Positions 26,001 through 35,698 are shown, numbered from the stretch's first letter. The stretch: DNA of 64,000 nucleotides from DASUBN01 sp036000105 (GCA_036000105.1 DASYGE010000002.1:124001-188000), one strand, 5' to 3'. Translations and numbers: made by a program. The notes: generated from the sequence alone by a model not told the origin.

Positions 26001-26244
26001 CGCAAAAGCTGCTGCGCTTGGTATGACTTTGTTCGGGGCAGGATGCCCACATGCCGCGGAGGGCAGGACGCCCGAGAGCGGCGAGCACGTCCGTTCGCTA
26101 CGCCATCCTGCTACGCTCACGGTCCGGGGTGAACGTCCTGTTCACCCGTTCGCCGCATGCGGCGAACCCTTATGTACTGAAAAGTACACTCCGGTTTCTC
26201 GCCGCCGTGCGCCTCGTCCTACCCGCGCTCGCTACACTTTTGCG
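26001..26244. repeat. Long palindromic intergenic repeat, copy A1 (minus orientation, with internal insert)
   Basis: Outer arms CGCAAAAG (26001-26008) and CTTTTGCG (26237-26244) enclose a unit whose minus strand matches copy A4 around GGCGAG..CGGAGTGTACTTTT; the centre is GTACT-GAAA-AGTAC (26174-26187). Inside are other stems: GGGTGAAC/GTTCACCC (26127-26147), the perfect 20-mer palindrome at 26148-26167, and GGGCA-GGA-TGCCC (26037-26049). This fills the 300-base gap before the next gene; no ORF is credible here. Confidence 0.65.
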
Positions 26245-26294
26245 ACGGCTTTTCGGGTTATGCTTTAGGGAGAATTTAACGCGGGGGAGTGACT

Positions 26295-27806
26295 ATGCTG
26301 ATCTTCCTGTGGATAGTGGCCGCGATCCTGGTCTTCCTGGCCCTCGTGTTCGTGCACGACGTGCTGCAGCGGCCCCACGCGGTGGTGCACAACTACCCGG
26401 TCATCGGCCATCTGCGTTATTTCATGGAGCTCATCGGGCCGGAGCTGCGCCAGTACTGGGTGGCTGACGACAAGGAAGAGCTGCCTTTCAACCGCAGCGA
26501 GCGGCGCTGGATCTACGCTACCGCCAAGGGCCAGAACAACAACTTCGGGTTCGGCACCGAAGAGCAGCAATATTCCACCGGTTACCCCATCATCAAGAAC
26601 GTCGCCTTCCCCTTCTCTGAGAGCAAGGCCGTGCACCTCAATGGCGACCCCAGTGCTGTGCCCTGCCTCAAGGTGCTGGGCAAGAGCCACAAGCGCAAGC
26701 GCGCCTGGCGCCCGACCTCGGTGGTGAACATCTCCGCCATGTCCTTCGGTGCTCTGGGCCGGAACGCCATCTCGGCCCTGAACCTCGGCGCCAAGATGGC
26801 CAACTGCTTCCATAACACCGGCGAGGGCGGCTTGAGCCCTTACCATTTGTTGGGCGGTGACGTGGTGTTCGAGATCGGCACCGGCTACTTTGGCGTGCGC
26901 GACAAGGGTGGCAAGTTCTCCATGGATATCCTGGCGGAGAAATGCGCCAAGTATCCGCAGATACGCGCCATCGAGATCAAGCTCTCCCAGGGCGCGAAGC
27001 CCGGCAAGGGCGGCGTGCTGCCCGGGGTCAAAGTGGTACCGGAGATCGCCGCCACCCGCCATGTGCCTGCGTACCAGGATTGCATTTCGCCCAACTCCCA
27101 TGCGGAGTTCGGCGACGTGGATCAGATGATCGATTTCATCGAGCGTATCGCCGATCGCACTGGCCTGCCGGTGGGCATCAAGTCCGCCATCGGCGAGATC
27201 GAGTTCTGGGAGGAACTGGCGCGCCGCATGAAGAAGCGCAAAGAGGGGCCGGACCACATCACCATAGACGGCGGCGAAGGGGGCACCGGCGCCGCGCCGC
27301 TCACCTACACCGACCACGTGTCCTTGCCCTTCAAGATCGGTTTCGCGCGGGTCTATCAGGTGTTCCAGAAGGCCGGCGTCTCCAAGGACGTGGCCTGGAT
27401 AGGCAGCGGCAAGCTCGGCTTCCCGGACCGGGCGGTGGTGGCTTTCGCCATGGGTTGCGACATGGTGAACGTGGCGCGGGAAGCCATGATGTCCATCGGC
27501 TGTATCCAGTCCCAGAACTGCCACACGGGCCATTGCCCCACGGGCGTGACCACCATGAGCGAGTGGCGCCAGGCGGGCCTGGATGTGAACCTCAAATCTG
27601 TCCGCGCCGCCAACTACATCAAGGGCTTCCGCAAGGAGCTGGTGTCCCTGGCCCATACCGCGGGATACGAGCACCCCGGCCAGTTCCAGGCCAAGGACAT
27701 CGAGCTGTCCACCGGCGTCAACAAGTTCACGCCGCTGGATGTGGTGCTGGGATACAAGGCCGATAAGGCCCAGTTCAAATCCATGAAAGATCTGGCGTCG
27801 GTCTAA
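26295..27806 (+). CDS. FMN-binding glutamate-synthase-family oxidoreductase
   Basis: A 503-residue protein related to the FMN/Fe-S domain of the large subunit of glutamate synthase. An N-terminal membrane helix (MLIFLWIVAAILVFLALVF) anchors it. The barrel shows SAMSFGALGRNAISALNLGA, the flavin site ITIDGGEGGTGAAP, and the 3Fe-4S cysteines in CIQSQNCHTGHCPTG (spacing 5 and 4). There is no glutaminase domain, so it is not full glutamate synthase. Similar stand-alone proteins occur in many bacteria and their reaction is not settled. The ATG at 26295 with GGGGGAG upstream is the start. Confidence 0.87.
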   Translation: MLIFLWIVAAILVFLALVFVHDVLQRPHAVVHNYPVIGHLRYFMELIGPELRQYWVADDKEELPFNRSERRWIYATAKGQNNNFGFGTEEQQYSTGYPIIKNVAFPFSESKAVHLNGDPSAVPCLKVLGKSHKRKRAWRPTSVVNISAMSFGALGRNAISALNLGAKMANCFHNTGEGGLSPYHLLGGDVVFEIGTGYFGVRDKGGKFSMDILAEKCAKYPQIRAIEIKLSQGAKPGKGGVLPGVKVVPEIAATRHVPAYQDCISPNSHAEFGDVDQMIDFIERIADRTGLPVGIKSAIGEIEFWEELARRMKKRKEGPDHITIDGGEGGTGAAPLTYTDHVSLPFKIGFARVYQVFQKAGVSKDVAWIGSGKLGFPDRAVVAFAMGCDMVNVAREAMMSIGCIQSQNCHTGHCPTGVTTMSEWRQAGLDVNLKSVRAANYIKGFRKELVSLAHTAGYEHPGQFQAKDIELSTGVNKFTPLDVVLGYKADKAQFKSMKDLASV

Positions 27807-27915
27807 ATCGGTCTCGCATCAGATTCGCCGCAATTTTGTGAAATCGCGCGGCTGAAAGCCAGCGGGAACTCCCGTGTAGAATCCCTGTCTCTCCTAGGGA
27901 TACCGGAGAACCGCC

Positions 27916-30732
27916 ATGCAAGTCCGCCGTGCTTTCCTTGCCGCTTTCGGCCTTTCTCTGCTGATAACTTCCACCGCCTGGGCGGATGCGGATGATGCAG
28001 TGGATCGGACGAGAATCCCCACCGGCCAGTTCATCACGCCCTTGGCTGCGCCCGGTTCCACGTTCGAGCCTCTCAATCCTCATCTGCGGGATTTCCCGGA
28101 TTACACCGTCGGCCAGGCCATGAGCGAGGCCTTGAGCCCCGATGGCAAGATGCTACTGATCCTCACCAGTGGTTACAACCGCCTGAACAACGCCGCCGGC
28201 AAGCAGGTACCCGCCGACTCCAACGAGTATGTCTTCGTGTACGACGTGAGCGGCGCGAAGCCGAAGCCTGTACAAGTGATCCAGGTACCCAATACCTTCG
28301 CAGGACTGGCTTTCGCGCCGGACGGCGCGCATTTCTATGTCTCCGGCGGCATGGACGACGACGTGCACGTGTACGAGCAGGCCGCGGGCTCCTGGGTGGA
28401 ACCCAGCCCACCCATAACGCTCGGCCATACCACCGCGAACGGCATCGACACGCCACCGGTGGCGGCGGGCCTCGCGGTGACGGCGGATGGCAAACGCCTG
28501 GTGGTCACGAACTATTACAACGACTCCGTCTCCGTCGTGGACCTCGATTCAAACAAAGTCGTCGGTGAGTTGGATCTGCGTCCCGGCAAGTCCGGCGGCG
28601 CATCCGGCACCGCGGGCGGCGAGAACCCGTTCTGGGTCTCCATCAAGGGTAATGCCACCGCCTATGTGGGAAGCCAGCGGGATAGGGAAGTGGATGTGGT
28701 GGATATCTCAGGTACCGCGCCTGCGCTCCAGACGCGCATTCCTCTGAAAGGCACTCCGAGCAAGATGCTGCTGGACGCGGCACAGACTCATCTGTATGTG
28801 GCCTGTGACAACAGCGATGTGGTGGCGGTGATAGACACGGGCAAGAACCAGGTGACAGGGACCATACCGACCCTGGCGCCCCCGGGCCTGGTGAACCCTT
28901 CCTATACCTATAGAGGCGTGGCGCCCAACGGTCTCGCGTTCTCAACCGATGGCACGCGTCTCTATGTGACCAACGGCGGTGCCAATTCGGTGGCGGTAGT
29001 GGCGCTGGACCGGCCGTCGCCCGCCGTACTCGGATTGATACCCACGGGCTGGTATCCCCAGGCGGTGGTGATGGGGCGACTCAGGTCGGCGCTCTACGTG
29101 GTGAACAGCCGCAGCAATCCCGGACCGAACCCTGCGAACCCCAACCACCGCGGCCATCCGGTGGAATCCTTCGCCCATAACCAGTACATCCTGCAACTGG
29201 AGAAGGCGGGCTTCCAGACCCTACCGGTACCGTCCGAGAGCCAGTTGGCGACGCTCACCCAGCAGGTGATGGCCAACGACGACTTCGGCGCGCCACCGGT
29301 GCCTGCCGATCAGCAGGTGATGGCTGCGTTGCGGCAGAAGATCAAGCACGTGATCTACATCATCAAGGAGAACCGTACCTACGACCAGATCCTCGGGGAT
29401 CTCGGCAAGGGCAACGGCGACCCCAAGATCACGGAGTTCGGCCAGAAGATCACGCCCAATTTCCACGCAGTCGCCGGCGGCTTCGTGGACCTGGATAACT
29501 TCTACGTCTCCGGCGAAGTGAGCAGCGAGGGCTGGCCCTGGAGCACGGCGGCCCGGGAGAGCGACCAGGGGGTCAAGACCGTGCCCGCGGCTTACGCCAA
29601 CCGTGGCGTGTCGGGCGATACCACCGGGATCAACCGCGGCGTGAACGTGGCCTACGCCACGCAACAAGAGCGCGAAGCGGCGAACCCGGGCACACCCAAG
29701 GATGCGGATCTCTTGCCGGGCACCGGCGACGTGGCCGGGGTGGACGGTCCCGGCGGGCAGCTGCAGCAGGGCTATCTCTGGAGTTCGGCATTGCGTGCCG
29801 GGCTCACGGTGCGCAACTACGGCATGGAGGGCGACGCCACCCGCTATGACCCTGACGATCCGCACAGCATCCCCCTGGATACTTCCGCCTATGCCCATCA
29901 CTTGCAGGTGATGTTCCCGGCGTTCCCGGATCTGTTGCAGATCAGCGATCCCTACTACCGCAGTTTCGACACGGCCTTCCCGGATTTCTATCGGGAACAG
30001 GAGTGGCAGCGAGAGTTCTCGGGTTTCATCAAGGATGGCAAGCTGCCGGCCCTGTCCCTGTTGTGGTTGCCGGGGGATCACATGGGGAATTTCGGGCGCA
30101 CTCTGGATGGGGTGAACACACCGGAGCTGCAGCAGGCAGATAACGATTACGCGGTGGGCCGGCTCATACAGGCGGTGGCGGCGAGCCGCTATGGCAAGGA
30201 CACCCTGATCTTCATCCTGGAGGATGACGCCCAGGACGGACCAGATCATGTGGATGCCCACCGCAGCACCGCCTACATCGTGGGGCCATACGTGAAGCAT
30301 GACGCGGTGGTCAGCGACTACTACACCACCGTGAACATGCTGCGCACCATCGAGGATGTGCTGGGCATGGATCACTTGAGCATCTTCGACGCCAACGCGC
30401 GCCCCATGGCGGATGTCTTCGATCTCAAGCAGGCGGATTGGAGCTTCAGCGCGACACCCTCGGCCTTGCTCGCCGGCACCAAGTTGCCCATCCCGGTGCA
30501 GCCAGGGGCACCGGTGCCTCATTCCAGCCACAGCGCCGCATACTGGGCCGCCAAGACCAGGGGCATGGATTTCAGCAGTGAGGATCGGGTGGATGCGGTG
30601 GGGTTCAATCGCATCGTGTGGCAGGGGCTCATGACGGCGCCTTATCCCGAGACCCGTAGCGGCCTGGATCTGCGCGATACACACCAGGCGCTGCGCGAGG
30701 AGACCGCCGGCTCAGGCGGCATGCGCCACTAG
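27916..30732 (+). CDS. Secreted YncE-like propeller plus phosphoesterase fusion
   Basis: A 938-residue exported protein. Signal peptide to STAWA, then about 400 residues of YVTN/YncE beta-propeller repeats (DGKRLVVTNYYNDSVSVVDL, DGTRLYVTNGGANSVAVV), then a phosphoesterase domain of the alkaline-phosphatase-like superfamily starting at VIYIIKENRTYDQILGDLGKG and containing LPGDHMGNFG and EDDAQDGPDHVDAHR, the usual metal-binding segments. This two-domain arrangement is known and annotated as YncE/alkaline phosphatase family. The natural substrate is unknown. Confidence 0.88.
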   Translation: MQVRRAFLAAFGLSLLITSTAWADADDAVDRTRIPTGQFITPLAAPGSTFEPLNPHLRDFPDYTVGQAMSEALSPDGKMLLILTSGYNRLNNAAGKQVPADSNEYVFVYDVSGAKPKPVQVIQVPNTFAGLAFAPDGAHFYVSGGMDDDVHVYEQAAGSWVEPSPPITLGHTTANGIDTPPVAAGLAVTADGKRLVVTNYYNDSVSVVDLDSNKVVGELDLRPGKSGGASGTAGGENPFWVSIKGNATAYVGSQRDREVDVVDISGTAPALQTRIPLKGTPSKMLLDAAQTHLYVACDNSDVVAVIDTGKNQVTGTIPTLAPPGLVNPSYTYRGVAPNGLAFSTDGTRLYVTNGGANSVAVVALDRPSPAVLGLIPTGWYPQAVVMGRLRSALYVVNSRSNPGPNPANPNHRGHPVESFAHNQYILQLEKAGFQTLPVPSESQLATLTQQVMANDDFGAPPVPADQQVMAALRQKIKHVIYIIKENRTYDQILGDLGKGNGDPKITEFGQKITPNFHAVAGGFVDLDNFYVSGEVSSEGWPWSTAARESDQGVKTVPAAYANRGVSGDTTGINRGVNVAYATQQEREAANPGTPKDADLLPGTGDVAGVDGPGGQLQQGYLWSSALRAGLTVRNYGMEGDATRYDPDDPHSIPLDTSAYAHHLQVMFPAFPDLLQISDPYYRSFDTAFPDFYREQEWQREFSGFIKDGKLPALSLLWLPGDHMGNFGRTLDGVNTPELQQADNDYAVGRLIQAVAASRYGKDTLIFILEDDAQDGPDHVDAHRSTAYIVGPYVKHDAVVSDYYTTVNMLRTIEDVLGMDHLSIFDANARPMADVFDLKQADWSFSATPSALLAGTKLPIPVQPGAPVPHSSHSAAYWAAKTRGMDFSSEDRVDAVGFNRIVWQGLMTAPYPETRSGLDLRDTHQALREETAGSGGMRH

Positions 30733-30884
30733 GAAGGCAGCGCCCAGGACCAGGCATATTTCGCGTACACAAGACCGGGTTGTGAGGAAATCCCTACTTA
30801 TCCTGTCAGGATTGCGGGGCCTAAATCCGTTGACCTGGGCGGGCAGCTCAGCCAGACTGTGACTCGATTCACGGAAGAGTAATG

Positions 30885-30909
30885 AAGCCCAGGCATCATG
30901 GGCTTTTAG
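30885..30909 (+). terminator. Possible weak terminator hairpin before the lipoprotein gene
   Basis: AAGCCCA (30885-30891) and TGGGCTT (30899-30905) enclose seven bases, followed by TT. It lies 150 bases after the phosphoesterase stop and 20 bases before the lipoprotein start, so it could also act in the leader. Confidence 0.35.
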
Positions 30910-30927
30910 ACCAGGGGATAGGCAGTG

Positions 30928-31230
30928 ATGGGGATTTTCCGGATCTTTGGGGGGCTCTGCGTGGCCTCCGTCTTCCTGTCTGGATGTGCGTACATGGGCG
31001 CCCAAGGCAGCACCCGTGCGGATGCGGCGCGCGCCCTCGGCATGTCACCCGATGATGTAGTCATCTTGAGCACCGCTTATTCTGAATCAGGGCCCCGGCC
31101 TTCCGATTTCGCCCTGGCCAATTACACGGTCAAGACCAGTGCCGGGGTCACCTATGTCTGCGCATTCGCATCAGCGCCGGATATCCAGGACCCCACTCAA
31201 GCTGAGCCGGTCTGCAAGAAGAACCACTGA
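30928..31230 (+). CDS. Small lipoprotein, unknown family
   Basis: A 100-residue protein with a lipoprotein signal, ending in the lipobox LSGCAYMGAQ (Cys about residue 19), so the mature part is about 80 residues and lipid-anchored. It has two further cysteines (VTYVCAF and EPVCKK) that could pair. No family recognised. A GTG three bases earlier is an alternative start. It converges on the DUF1223 gene. Confidence 0.7.
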   Translation: MGIFRIFGGLCVASVFLSGCAYMGAQGSTRADAARALGMSPDDVVILSTAYSESGPRPSDFALANYTVKTSAGVTYVCAFASAPDIQDPTQAEPVCKKNH

Positions 31231-31241
31231 GCCATCGGGGC

Positions 31242-31991
31242 TCAGGGAATCGCCGCTGACCAGCCGCCCACCGCCTGTAGCGGCGCTGTATCGCCCACTT
31301 TCGACACCCAGCCCGCCAGGGCATAGCGCGCTGCTTTGACCGGGGAGGGCGCGAGCACCACCTGTGTGTCATAGCCGCCCTTGCCGCTCGTCAGCCCTGC
31401 GCGGCTGTAACTCAGCACCAGGAAATCGTGGCTCAGCACCGCGCCGGCGTTCTCGCCTGCACCCACATGCACATCCACGCCGAGGGCCAGGAGCACCACA
31501 TGGGCTTCCAGCCGCTCCGCTAGAGGTGTGCTGGGGGCGAAATGCACCCGCACCTTGTGACCGTCGGCCGTGAGGCTGAGCACACCTGCCTTGCTGGGAT
31601 CCGGCAGGCTCAAGGGCAGGTGGTTGAAGAAGTTCTGCCACTCGCTGCCGTTCAACACGAACTCCGGCGTGTAGATGGTGCGGGTGCCGGCTTGGGCGGA
31701 GATCGCCTGCTGGCGCTGGGTATATGCGTGGCTGTCGAAAGGGTCCTTCCAGCCCTGTTCATCCCAGTAGTCCACATGGAAGGCCACGGGCACGAGCTGC
31801 TTCCATAGGCGCCGGTCATCGGTGAAGCCCGAGAGCCACTCCTCCGCCGGAGGGCAGTCGCTGCAGCCCTCGGAGGTATAAAGCTCCATCAGGTTCACCC
31901 GGGTCTCGGGGCTCACGATAGTCTGTGGCGCAGCCGGGGCATCAATGGCCATCAGCCCCATAACCGGCACTATCCACGCAGCAGATCGCAT
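31242..31991 (-). CDS. DUF1223 thioredoxin-like secreted protein
   Basis: A 249-residue exported protein (signal peptide to DAPAAP) of the DUF1223 family. The family signature is LMELYTSEGCSDCPPAEEWL with a CSDC pair in the thioredoxin-like position, then VAFHVDYWDEQGWKDPF and YTPEFVLNG. Function is not established for the family. The start is the ATG at 31991, divergent from ttcA with 88 bases between. Confidence 0.86.
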   Translation of the reverse strand: MRSAAWIVPVMGLMAIDAPAAPQTIVSPETRVNLMELYTSEGCSDCPPAEEWLSGFTDDRRLWKQLVPVAFHVDYWDEQGWKDPFDSHAYTQRQQAISAQAGTRTIYTPEFVLNGSEWQNFFNHLPLSLPDPSKAGVLSLTADGHKVRVHFAPSTPLAERLEAHVVLLALGVDVHVGAGENAGAVLSHDFLVLSYSRAGLTSGKGGYDTQVVLAPSPVKAARYALAGWVSKVGDTAPLQAVGGWSAAIP

Positions 31992-32079
31992 CTTTAAGCC
32001 TCCGTCTTGTTAACCCTTGGACCCGTCAGTGTGGGGGTTTATTGCGGGTGGTGGGGCTGCCATACGGTAAAATACTCCT

Positions 32080-33000
32080 ATGCAAGTCGCCCCCACGAAA
32101 AAGCTATCGGTCAACCAGAAGAAACTGGAGAAACGCCTGCGCCACGGTGTAGGTAAAGCGATCCAGGATTTCAACATGATCGAGGCCGGCGACAAGGTCA
32201 TGGTCTGCCTGTCCGGCGGCAAGGATTCCTACACGCTGCTCGACATCCTCATGAAGCTGAAGCAGAGCGCGCCGGTGGAGTTCGAACTCCTGGCGGTGAA
32301 CCTGGACCAGAAGCAGCCGGATTTCCCCGAACATGTGCTGCCGGGATATCTCACGGCCCTGGGCGTGCCGTTCCATATCCTGGAGCAGGACACCTACAGC
32401 GTGGTGAAGCGGGTGATCCCGGAAGGCAAGACCATGTGCAGCCTGTGCTCGCGTCTCAGGCGCGGTGCGCTCTACAAGTTCGCCGCCGAGAACGGCATCA
32501 CCAAGATAGCCTTGGGCCATCATCGGGGCGACATCCTGGAGACTTTCTTCCTGAACCTCTTCTACGGCGGCAAGCTGCGCGGCATGCCGCCTAAGCTGCT
32601 CTCGGACGACGGCCGCCATGTGGTGATCCGGCCTCTGGCCTACGTGGAGGAGCAAGACATCGCCAAGTACGCACACTTGCGGGAGTTCCCCATCATCCCC
32701 TGCAACCTGTGCGGCTCCCAGGAGCACCTGCAGCGCAAGGCGATCAAGACCATGCTGGTCGAGTGGGAACGTACCCATCCGGGCCGCAGCAACTCCATCT
32801 TCGCGGCCTTGAGCGACGTGGTGCCGGAGCATCTCCTGGACCCGCGGCAGTTCGATTTCCAAGGGCTCGGTGCACGAGGCAAGTTGCGCGGCGACTGGCT
32901 GGGTTCCGAACCGGTGGAAGATGCCGAGGATGTGTTGGTGGCGACGGTGTCCGTCGATGAACTGTTGAGGACTATGCCCCGCGAGCGCATGAACTCCTGA
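32080..33000 (+). CDS. ttcA: tRNA 2-thiocytidine(32) synthetase TtcA
   Basis: Thiolates cytidine 32 of some tRNAs. The PP-loop is MVCLSGGKDSYTLLD; the Fe-S cysteines are the pair in MCSLCSRLRRG and the one in PCNLCGSQEHLQR. At 306 residues it is normal length. TAAAAT at 32068-32073 is a good -10 element, which would put the transcript start at or next to the ATG; with no Shine-Dalgarno in front, the message may be leaderless. GGCT follows 8 bases after the stop. Confidence 0.93.
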   Translation: MQVAPTKKLSVNQKKLEKRLRHGVGKAIQDFNMIEAGDKVMVCLSGGKDSYTLLDILMKLKQSAPVEFELLAVNLDQKQPDFPEHVLPGYLTALGVPFHILEQDTYSVVKRVIPEGKTMCSLCSRLRRGALYKFAAENGITKIALGHHRGDILETFFLNLFYGGKLRGMPPKLLSDDGRHVVIRPLAYVEEQDIAKYAHLREFPIIPCNLCGSQEHLQRKAIKTMLVEWERTHPGRSNSIFAALSDVVPEHLLDPRQFDFQGLGARGKLRGDWLGSEPVEDAEDVLVATVSVDELLRTMPRERMNS

Positions 33001-33008
33001 TCGAGATC

Positions 33009-33365
33009 ATGACTGATGCCTATAGCGAGCGTTTGTTTAGCTATGGCACGCTGCAGCAGGAAGCCGTACAGATCGCTACCTTCGGCAGGAAGCTAAGGGG
33101 CAGTCTGGACAGCGTCTTGGGTCATCGCTTGTCCGAAGTGAAGATCACCGATCTCTACGTACTCGCCACCAGCGGCCTCGCTGTGCATCGGATCATGATC
33201 CCCAGCGACGATCCCGCCCATGAGGTGCATGGCACGGTGTTCGCCATCACGCCGGAGGAGCTGGCGGCGGCCGACGGCTACGAGACCAAGGACTACAAGC
33301 GGATAAGTATCAGGCTGCGGTCAGGGATGGATGCCTGGGTATACGTGAGCGCCCAAGCTGTCTAG
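33009..33365 (+). CDS. Gamma-glutamylcyclotransferase-like (GGCT/AIG2) protein
   Basis: A 118-residue GGCT-fold protein with the N-terminal signature RLFSYGTLQQEAVQ and the region EELAAADGYETKDYKRI, where the glutamate after DGYE matches the catalytic acid position of the fold. Members act on gamma-glutamyl compounds or have unknown substrates. Its stop overlaps the stop of the convergent rnm gene. Confidence 0.82.
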   Translation: MTDAYSERLFSYGTLQQEAVQIATFGRKLRGSLDSVLGHRLSEVKITDLYVLATSGLAVHRIMIPSDDPAHEVHGTVFAITPEELAAADGYETKDYKRISIRLRSGMDAWVYVSAQAV

Positions 33366-34186
33366 TTCAGGAATTTCTCCCACACCGGCGCAATACCTTC
33401 CGGCAACGGCATCTCCACACCCGGGTGCAGCCAGCGCGAGGGTGCGTGGAAATCCGAGCCTACGGAACCCATGAGTTCGAAGCGCTTCGCCAGGTGAGCT
33501 GAGACCGCCACGTCATCCGGGTTGGTGCGGCCGCTCACCACTTCCATGGCATCGCCCCCCGCCTGCTTGAAGGCCGTGAGAGCTTTGACGAGCCAGGCGC
33601 GCGTCAGGCCGTAACGCAGCGGGTGGGCCAGCACCGCCAGCCCGCCGGCTGCGTGTATCCAGTGGATGCATTCCTCCAGGCTCGCCCATTCCGCCGGCAC
33701 GTGGCCGGGTTTGCCGCGACCCAGATACTTTCTGTAGGCCTGAGCTTCGTCTTTCACATGGCCGGCTTTAAACAGGAAGCGGGCGAAGTGGGTACGGGTG
33801 AGGCGAGCTTCCCCGGCGAGGGCCTGGGCGCCCGCATAGGCCCCCGCGATGCCATGAGCCTCCAGACGGCGACCGATCTCGAGGGCACGTACATCCCGCA
33901 CCGCTTGAAGGCGCGCGAGACCGGCCTGCAACCCGGCATGCTGCGGATCGATGCCGATGGCCACGATGTGCAGGGTCTTGCGTTCCCAGCTGACGGAGAT
34001 CTCAACCCCCGGCAGGAAGCGGATGCCGGCGGCGGTGCAAGCGGTTTGAGCTGCCGCGACACCGTCCAGGCAATCATGGTCCGTGAGGGCCATGAGTTTC
34101 ACGCCGCGGGCGGCGGCCAGGGACACGAGTTCGGCGGGGGAGAGGGTGCCGTCGGAGGCGTGGGAATGCAGGTGCAGGTCTATCAC
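33362..34186 (-). CDS. rnm: PHP-domain phosphoesterase, RNase AM type (YciV/TrpH)
   Basis: A 274-residue PHP-family metal phosphoesterase. The metal motifs are DLHLHSHASDG, LTDHDCLDG, PGVEISV, LAHPLRYGL and VGSDFHAP. In E. coli the homologue (YciV/TrpH, now RNase AM) removes 5' nucleotides from RNA and hydrolyses 3',5'-bisphosphonucleotides. Its start overlaps the stop of the upstream YdcH-type gene by four bases (ATGA), so the two are translationally coupled. Confidence 0.9.
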   Translation of the reverse strand: MIDLHLHSHASDGTLSPAELVSLAAARGVKLMALTDHDCLDGVAAAQTACTAAGIRFLPGVEISVSWERKTLHIVAIGIDPQHAGLQAGLARLQAVRDVRALEIGRRLEAHGIAGAYAGAQALAGEARLTRTHFARFLFKAGHVKDEAQAYRKYLGRGKPGHVPAEWASLEECIHWIHAAGGLAVLAHPLRYGLTRAWLVKALTAFKQAGGDAMEVVSGRTNPDDVAVSAHLAKRFELMGSVGSDFHAPSRWLHPGVEMPLPEGIAPVWEKFLN

Positions 34187-34386
34187 GCGTCCAGGTCCGG
34201 GATGAGCATGCTCTCGAGGCGCGCGATGTAGTCCTTGAGCTGCAGCTTGCGCTTCTTCATGCGTGAGACCTGCAGCTCATTGCTCAAAGGGTCCTCCGCC
34301 AGGCGACCGATGGCCACGTCCAGGTCGTGATGCTCCAGTTTGAGCTGGACGATCTGTTCGCGGATCTTCTTGGAGTCTTTTCCCAT
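34183..34386 (-). CDS. YdcH-like DUF465 small helical protein
   Basis: A 67-residue, highly charged, all-helical protein with the DUF465 pattern: LKLEHHDLDVAIGRL and then VSRMKKRKLQLKDYIARLE. Family members form small helical hairpins; function unknown. It is the first gene of a pair with rnm on the minus strand and is divergent from queD. Confidence 0.85.
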   Translation of the reverse strand: MGKDSKKIREQIVQLKLEHHDLDVAIGRLAEDPLSNELQVSRMKKRKLQLKDYIARLESMLIPDLDA

Positions 34387-34466
34387 GCGCAGGCATGCCC
34401 CGTCTATCAGCCAATTAGGGTAACACGGGGGCTTTCGGCGGTATCCGCCAACGGCGATAATGGGCC

Positions 34467-34823
34467 ATGGAGATATTCAAGGTCTTTCATATCGAGGCGG
34501 CCCACCGCCTGCCGAACCTGCCGGCCACCCACAAATGCAGCCGCTTGCACGGCCATTCCTTCCGGGTGGACGTGTACGTGTCCGGCCCGGTGGACGCCAA
34601 GACCGGTTGGATCATGGATTTCGCGGACCTCAAGCTGGCTTTCGGGCCGGTGTTCGAGGCGCTGGACCACCGCTATCTGAACGACGTGCCTGGTCTCGAC
34701 AACCCCACCAGTGAGAACCTGGCCCGCTGGATCTGGCAGAAGCTGAAGCCTACGCTGCCGGGTCTCACGAAAGTCGTGATCGCCGAGACCTGCACATCCG
34801 GTTGTGTCTACGAAGGTAACTAA
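34467..34823 (+). CDS. queD: 6-carboxytetrahydropterin synthase (QueD/PTPS family)
   Basis: A 118-residue T-fold enzyme of the queuosine/pterin pathway. Zinc histidines are in FHIEAAHRLP and LHGHSFRVDVYV, the catalytic Cys in THKCSRLHGH, and the Glu in VVIAETCTSGCVY. Typical length and motifs for QueD. No other queuosine genes are adjacent. Confidence 0.9.
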   Translation: MEIFKVFHIEAAHRLPNLPATHKCSRLHGHSFRVDVYVSGPVDAKTGWIMDFADLKLAFGPVFEALDHRYLNDVPGLDNPTSENLARWIWQKLKPTLPGLTKVVIAETCTSGCVYEGN

Positions 34824-34840
34824 GCCTTTAGGAGATCCCC

Positions 34841-35698
34841 ATGCGCGCCATGTTGTCCTGGACGTTCCTCCCCATCCTTCTGTGCCTCGCTCCGGCCGTT
34901 TATGCCGCTTCCATGAGCGATGCGGATTACATGGCGGCCATGGCCGCCATGCACGCTTCCGACATGCCCGTGCCCAGCGCGGGCGCGGTGGAGAAGCCTT
35001 CGCAGCCCGTCACCGGTAGCGACGTCACTTACGCCACCGCGGGGGGCAAGGAAGTGAAGGGCTATCTCAGCCGGCCCACCGGCGCCAAGGGCACGCTGCC
35101 CGCCATCATCGTGATCCACGAGTGGTGGGGGCTGAACGACAACATCCGCCGCATGGCGGACCGACTGGCAGGCGAGGGCTATGAGACTTTGGCGGTGGAC
35201 CTCTACAACGGCCAGTCCGCCCAGACGCCGGATGACGCCAAGAAATACATGATGGAAGTCATGGGCAACAAGGACACGGCCAAAGACAACTTGAGACAGG
35301 CCTATGCCTATCTGCATGACCACGAGCATGCGAGCCGCATGGGTGTCATCGGTTGGTGCTTCGGCGGTGGCTGGTCCTTGCAGACGGGCCTGCTCTTCCC
35401 AGACAAGCTCAACGCGGTGGTGATGTACTACGGCCAGCCGGTGACCGACGTGAAGGTCCTCGCCACTCTCAAGATGCCGCTACTCGGCCTCTTCGGCGAA
35501 GAGGACATGGGTATCACCGTGGCGGACGTGCTGAATTTCCAGGATGCCCTGAAGCAGGCCGGCGTGAACGCAGACATCCACGAGTACCCCGGCGCCGGCC
35601 ACGCCTTCGCCAACCCCTCGGGCGAGCACTACCAGCCGGCGGTGGCCAAGGACGCCTGGAAACGCACACTGGCGTTCTTCAAGCAGCACCTGCAGTAG
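34841..35698 (+). CDS. Exported dienelactone hydrolase family protein
   Basis: An alpha/beta-hydrolase of 285 residues with a signal peptide (LLCLAPAVYA). The core has VIHEWWGLNDNIRRMADRLA, the nucleophile Cys in GVIGWCFGGGWSLQ, Asp region LFGEEDMGI and the His in GAGHAFANPSG, giving the Cys-Asp-His triad of dienelactone hydrolases. An export signal and a 40-residue Ala/Met-rich spacer are extra compared with cytosolic DLH. Substrate unknown. Confidence 0.88.
   Translation: MRAMLSWTFLPILLCLAPAVYAASMSDADYMAAMAAMHASDMPVPSAGAVEKPSQPVTGSDVTYATAGGKEVKGYLSRPTGAKGTLPAIIVIHEWWGLNDNIRRMADRLAGEGYETLAVDLYNGQSAQTPDDAKKYMMEVMGNKDTAKDNLRQAYAYLHDHEHASRMGVIGWCFGGGWSLQTGLLFPDKLNAVVMYYGQPVTDVKVLATLKMPLLGLFGEEDMGITVADVLNFQDALKQAGVNADIHEYPGAGHAFANPSGEHYQPAVAKDAWKRTLAFFKQHLQ

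Noticed and set aside
26001..26294. Protein-coding gene in the gap before the glutamate-synthase-like gene
   Set aside because: Open frames cross it only because of GC content; the sequence is dominated by stacked inverted repeats.
29221..30684. Minus-strand ORF of 487 codons opposite the phosphoesterase domain
   Set aside because: The sense gene has clear catalytic motifs; the antisense product has none.
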